From Yersinia rohdei ATCC 43380 (GTDB lineage: Bacteria; Pseudomonadota; Gammaproteobacteria; Enterobacterales; Enterobacteriaceae), in assembly GCF_000173775.1 (NCBI RefSeq), contig NZ_ACCD01000036.1, forward strand, positions 1 to 38,142: a stretch of DNA of 38,142 nt, in the 5' to 3' direction. The position numbers and the translations under genes are program-made. The number at the start of each line of letters is the position of its first letter. The stretch's first letter is position 1. Below are positions 35,797 through 38,142 of this stretch, one piece after another. The notes below the pieces were generated by a model. The model did no database searches. It was given only the letters and a program-made list of their open reading frames with translations, and was not told the DNA's origin.

Positions 35797-36519
35797 TTAA
35801 GAATCGTTACTCAGCCGAGCGCGTAAACGCTTTATCGCTTGGCTATGAAGTTGACTAACACGAGATTCTCCAACTTCGAGTACCGCTCCGATCTCTTTCA
35901 GATTCAGCTCCTCCTGGTAATAAAGCGTCAACACCATTTTTTCGCGTTCCGGCAAAGCCTCGATCGCATCAATGACACGTTGGCGCAGATTTCCTTCCAA
36001 TAGATGTTGTAACGGATTGGCATCTTCATGCCCTTCCAACAGCGGTTCGACACTTTCACCATGCTCTTCCCGCCATTCGTCATAGGAGAAAAGCTGGCTA
36101 TTATTGGTGTCTAACAAGATCTGACGGTATTCCGCCAAATCAATTTCAAGATTTTGTGCCACTTCTTGTTCTGTTGCCGGACGGCCCAGGCGCTGCTCAA
36201 CCTTTTGCATGGCACTGGCAACTTCGCGAGCATTGCGGCGCACACTGCGCGGTGCCCAATCTCGGCTACGCAGTTCATCCAGCATCGCACCCCGGATACG
36301 CTGTACTGCATAAGTGGTAAATGCAGTTCCTTGTAAAGCATCATAACGCTCGACTGCATTCAGCAGACCAATGCCACCAGCCTGCAACAAGTCATCCAAC
36401 TCCACACTGGCCGGCAGGCGCACCTGCAAACGCAAAGCCTCATGGCGAACTAAAGGAACATAGCGTTGCCAGAGGGAATTTTTGTCCATCACGCCTTCGG
36501 CGGTATACAGATTGCTCAC
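35797..36519 (-). CDS. fliA: RNA polymerase sigma factor FliA (sigma-28)
   Basis: 240 residues from GTG 36519 (MSNLYTAEGVMDKNSLWQRY), one more than E. coli FliA. It directs class 3 flagellar and chemotaxis transcription, including fliC. Region 2 (ASVELDDLLQAGGIGLLNAV, FTTYAVQRIRGAMLDELRS) contacts -10 and core, region 3 spans about 95-140, and region 4 (LPEREKMVLTLYYQEELNLK, EIGAVLEVGESRVSQLHSQA) binds -35. An ATG at codon 11 is an alternative start; the longer form matches orthologues, and AGG precedes the GTG. It is activated by FlhDC in relatives. Confidence 0.96.
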   Translation of the reverse strand: MSNLYTAEGVMDKNSLWQRYVPLVRHEALRLQVRLPASVELDDLLQAGGIGLLNAVERYDALQGTAFTTYAVQRIRGAMLDELRSRDWAPRSVRRNAREVASAMQKVEQRLGRPATEQEVAQNLEIDLAEYRQILLDTNNSQLFSYDEWREEHGESVEPLLEGHEDANPLQHLLEGNLRQRVIDAIEALPEREKMVLTLYYQEELNLKEIGAVLEVGESRVSQLHSQAIKRLRARLSNDS

Positions 36520-36708
36520 TAGACAGGCACCTAAGGGTAAGAGAGTCGTACCATTATCCTGTCCAGTTAGCCGGACAATCGCCTGAATAGACCTATAAAA
36601 AGGCGGCTATTTGACTTATGCCCTCTTTTGTATGCTATTTATCTCACTTCAAAGGGTTTCAATTCGTAATTAATTTTTATCTGAGAGGTGAAAGACACAC
36701 CACTGGCG

Positions 36709-37914
36709 CTATATCAAAAGTTGTAACAAAGAAAGATCATCATTGATCTTCACTTTGTCTATCTCCGTTCGAAAATCCGCTTCAACCTTAACGCTATGCT
36801 GCCTAAATGCATGATAAGAATAAAAAATGTCGATGACATCATCTTCTGTAATTTGCCCCGTTTTAAGTATGTGTGCACTAATCAACGAGCGAATAAAGAA
36901 GAAATCGACTATTAGTAAATAGAATTCTTTTAATAGTGGCTGACCACCACTAATGGCAAATTGGTTGTGGTGTAACCGATAAAGGAAATAATTACGTAAC
37001 ACATGAGGATGATTGGAAAAAAAGAGTGATGCTTTTTCATTCCAAGCTGAACTCAATAACTTCATTCTTTCTTCCAGTTGCTCGTTATCAAACTCAACCA
37101 CCAGATACTCAATCAGTTTTCCGAGGTAGTTGTATAAAGTTTCCCTTCCTCTTGAGTTTGGTGAATCAATACAACATTGTTGAATGCGGATAAGTAACTG
37201 CCATTGAAGATTTTGATTAAACGGAATTTTTTCTAAATATTCAACGACCGTGCCACCTTGAAGTTTCTCAAGTTGAGCTTCAAAATACGTTTCCATCGAC
37301 GGTAATTTACTGTCAATGGTGCCGTCTAATTTTTGGCAGTAAAGTAAGAAAGAGGCAATGCTATATAGGTTTTCTTCAATACGTGATTGAGGGGACATTA
37401 GAAAATTAGCGCAAAATAAATTAATTAATTGCCCCTCAACATTGAGTTCTGGCGCTCTAAAATAACCATTTTTCTGAATAGGCATAGACTGCATATTCAA
37501 AGCTGTAGGGTTAAAAAGCACTTGCCGCGCAGCTTCTGGGCAAGAAATATTCAAACTCTTGCGTTTTTCATGGCGATAAACATGTTCCAAACGTGGATAG
37601 GATGAACACGTTTCGCTCAAGGCATCCTCCCCTAAGCGTTTATGTACTTTGCAGAGTTGGTCTTGATCCAAATAAGGGCAATTACCTTGTTCATCGAGCT
37701 TAATGACTGCCCAATTTGAAAAACTGGCTCTGCTGACTGAAATATCTGTTACAGCAATACGCCTAATTTCAGCATTTTGGCTTTTAGTATATTTACGATA
37801 TGTTTGTTTATCGAGAGTAATACTCCAGCGCTTACAGCAGTGATCACGACAAGCTGCACCAACGCAGCTGAAATTTGCAACATAATCAGGTTGTACTACC
37901 ATAAGCTCTTTCAC
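36709..37914 (-). CDS. fliB: Flagellin lysine-N-methylase
   Basis: 401 residues from GTG 37914 ([19 protein letters not shown]), with GAGG 9 bases upstream. FliB methylates surface lysines of flagellin; Salmonella has it in the same place between fliA and fliC. The N-terminus carries a YkgJ-like cysteine cluster C17, C22, C26, C27 ([14 protein letters not shown]) with a second set [13 protein letters not shown] and CSSYPR, which may bind iron-sulfur or zinc. The rest is helical. E. coli K-12 lacks the gene. Its base composition is more AT-rich than fliA. Confidence 0.93.
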   Translation of the reverse strand: MKELMVVQPDYVANFSCVGAACRDHCCKRWSITLDKQTYRKYTKSQNAEIRRIAVTDISVSRASFSNWAVIKLDEQGNCPYLDQDQLCKVHKRLGEDALSETCSSYPRLEHVYRHEKRKSLNISCPEAARQVLFNPTALNMQSMPIQKNGYFRAPELNVEGQLINLFCANFLMSPQSRIEENLYSIASFLLYCQKLDGTIDSKLPSMETYFEAQLEKLQGGTVVEYLEKIPFNQNLQWQLLIRIQQCCIDSPNSRGRETLYNYLGKLIEYLVVEFDNEQLEERMKLLSSAWNEKASLFFSNHPHVLRNYFLYRLHHNQFAISGGQPLLKEFYLLIVDFFFIRSLISAHILKTGQITEDDVIDIFYSYHAFRQHSVKVEADFRTEIDKVKINDDLSLLQLLI

Positions 37915-37954
37915 TCAATATTCCTCAGCCACTCGTATTTATCCCATGTTTTAA

Positions 37955-37993
37955 TCTATGTTAATTTCTTTACCGAAAAAAAATTAACATAGA
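37955..37993. repeat. Perfect 13-bp inverted repeat between fliB and fliC
   Basis: TCTATGTTAATTT (37955-37967) and AAATTAACATAGA (37981-37993) are exact complements with a 13-base spacer. It lies 41 bases before the fliB start and next to the fliC terminator, so it may be a hairpin or protein-binding site controlling read-through into fliB. Confidence 0.65.
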
Positions 37994-38020
37994 ATAAAAG
38001 GCGGCAATAAATACCGCCTT
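37994..38020 (-). terminator. Terminator of fliC
   Basis: On the minus strand AAGGCGG, a 9-base loop and CCGCCTT are followed by TTATT, 43 bases after the fliC stop. Confidence 0.85.
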
Positions 38021-38062
38021 AATTGTGCAATTATTTGGTCAAAATATTATTTAGTTACCAAA

Positions 38063-38142
38063 TTAACGCAGCAGAGACAATACAGTTTGTGGAACCTGGT
38101 TAGCCTGGGCCAGAACAGAAGTACCGGCTTGTTGCAGAATTT
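38063..38142 (-). CDS. fliC: Flagellin, C-terminal end only
   Basis: The last 26 codons are visible, reading ILQQAGTSVLAQANQVPQTV and ending SLLR before TAA 38063-38065. This is the conserved D0 C-terminal helix of enterobacterial flagellin, which lines the filament core and is recognised for export and assembly. The rest of the gene lies beyond the right edge. FliB encoded next door would modify the product. Confidence 0.95.
   Translation of the reverse strand, partial: ILQQAGTSVLAQANQVPQTVLSLLR

Noticed and set aside
36606-36640. FlhDC box upstream of fliA from two AAATAGC motifs (minus strand, complement of 36606-36612 and 36634-36640)
   Set aside because: The motifs are in direct, not inverted, orientation and 28 bases apart, which does not match the usual FlhDC site. 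They may still be half-sites.

Overview
The window looks like a chromosomal segment of an enterobacterium close to Yersinia. The housekeeping proteins (UvrC, UvrY, PgsA, RluF, CycA, PutA, FliA) read like enterobacterial orthologues. The tRNA cluster sits beside pgsA as in E. coli, and a flagellin lysine methylase gene lies between fliA and fliC. The genus is inferred from remembered protein sequences, not from a search.

Left end (1-5000), accessory. On the minus strand is the 5' part of a repeat-rich autotransporter-like gene. An AT-rich stretch follows, with a dispersed repeat and two overlapping small ORFs that end at their own terminator. Next is a decayed P2-like prophage: a baseplate V fragment, a tail-fibre-assembly 3' end, an Rpn/YhgA nuclease gene between two diverged direct repeats, a highly structured leader with two small ORFs, and a chimeric ORF joining the start of the tail sheath gene to the catalytic end of a tyrosine integrase. 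The integrase end abuts a tRNA-Leu gene, the expected prophage boundary.

Core block (5000-9560): minus-strand uvrY-uvrC-pgsA, then tRNA-Gly, tRNA-Cys and tRNA-Leu, with yecF divergent. uvrY starts at TTG with a strong ribosome site, and uvrC starts at GTG inside the end of uvrY.

Mixed block (9600-20640): a GlpM-type membrane protein, a small membrane protein, a chemoreceptor, cytoplasmic alpha-amylase, a DHCW-type cupin, a DUF1453-like membrane protein, rluF, tRNA-Lys(CUU), cycA, an isolated nanM and wrbA.

Iron and proline block (20800-30500): efeUOB on the minus strand behind a good Fur box, then divergent putP and putA with GTTGCA motifs of the PutA operator type between them.

Right end (30500-38142): a second copy of the dispersed repeat between twin hairpins, a TumE-type toxin/DNA-binding antitoxin pair, then the minus-strand flagellar and cysteine block fliC (3' end only), fliB, fliA, fliZ, dcyD, tcyJ, tcyL, tcyN.

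Most of the window is ordinary. The unusual material is in the first 5 kb, the three-copy dispersed repeat and the TumE/TumA pair. I found no CRISPR array, no intact insertion sequence and no complete phage.
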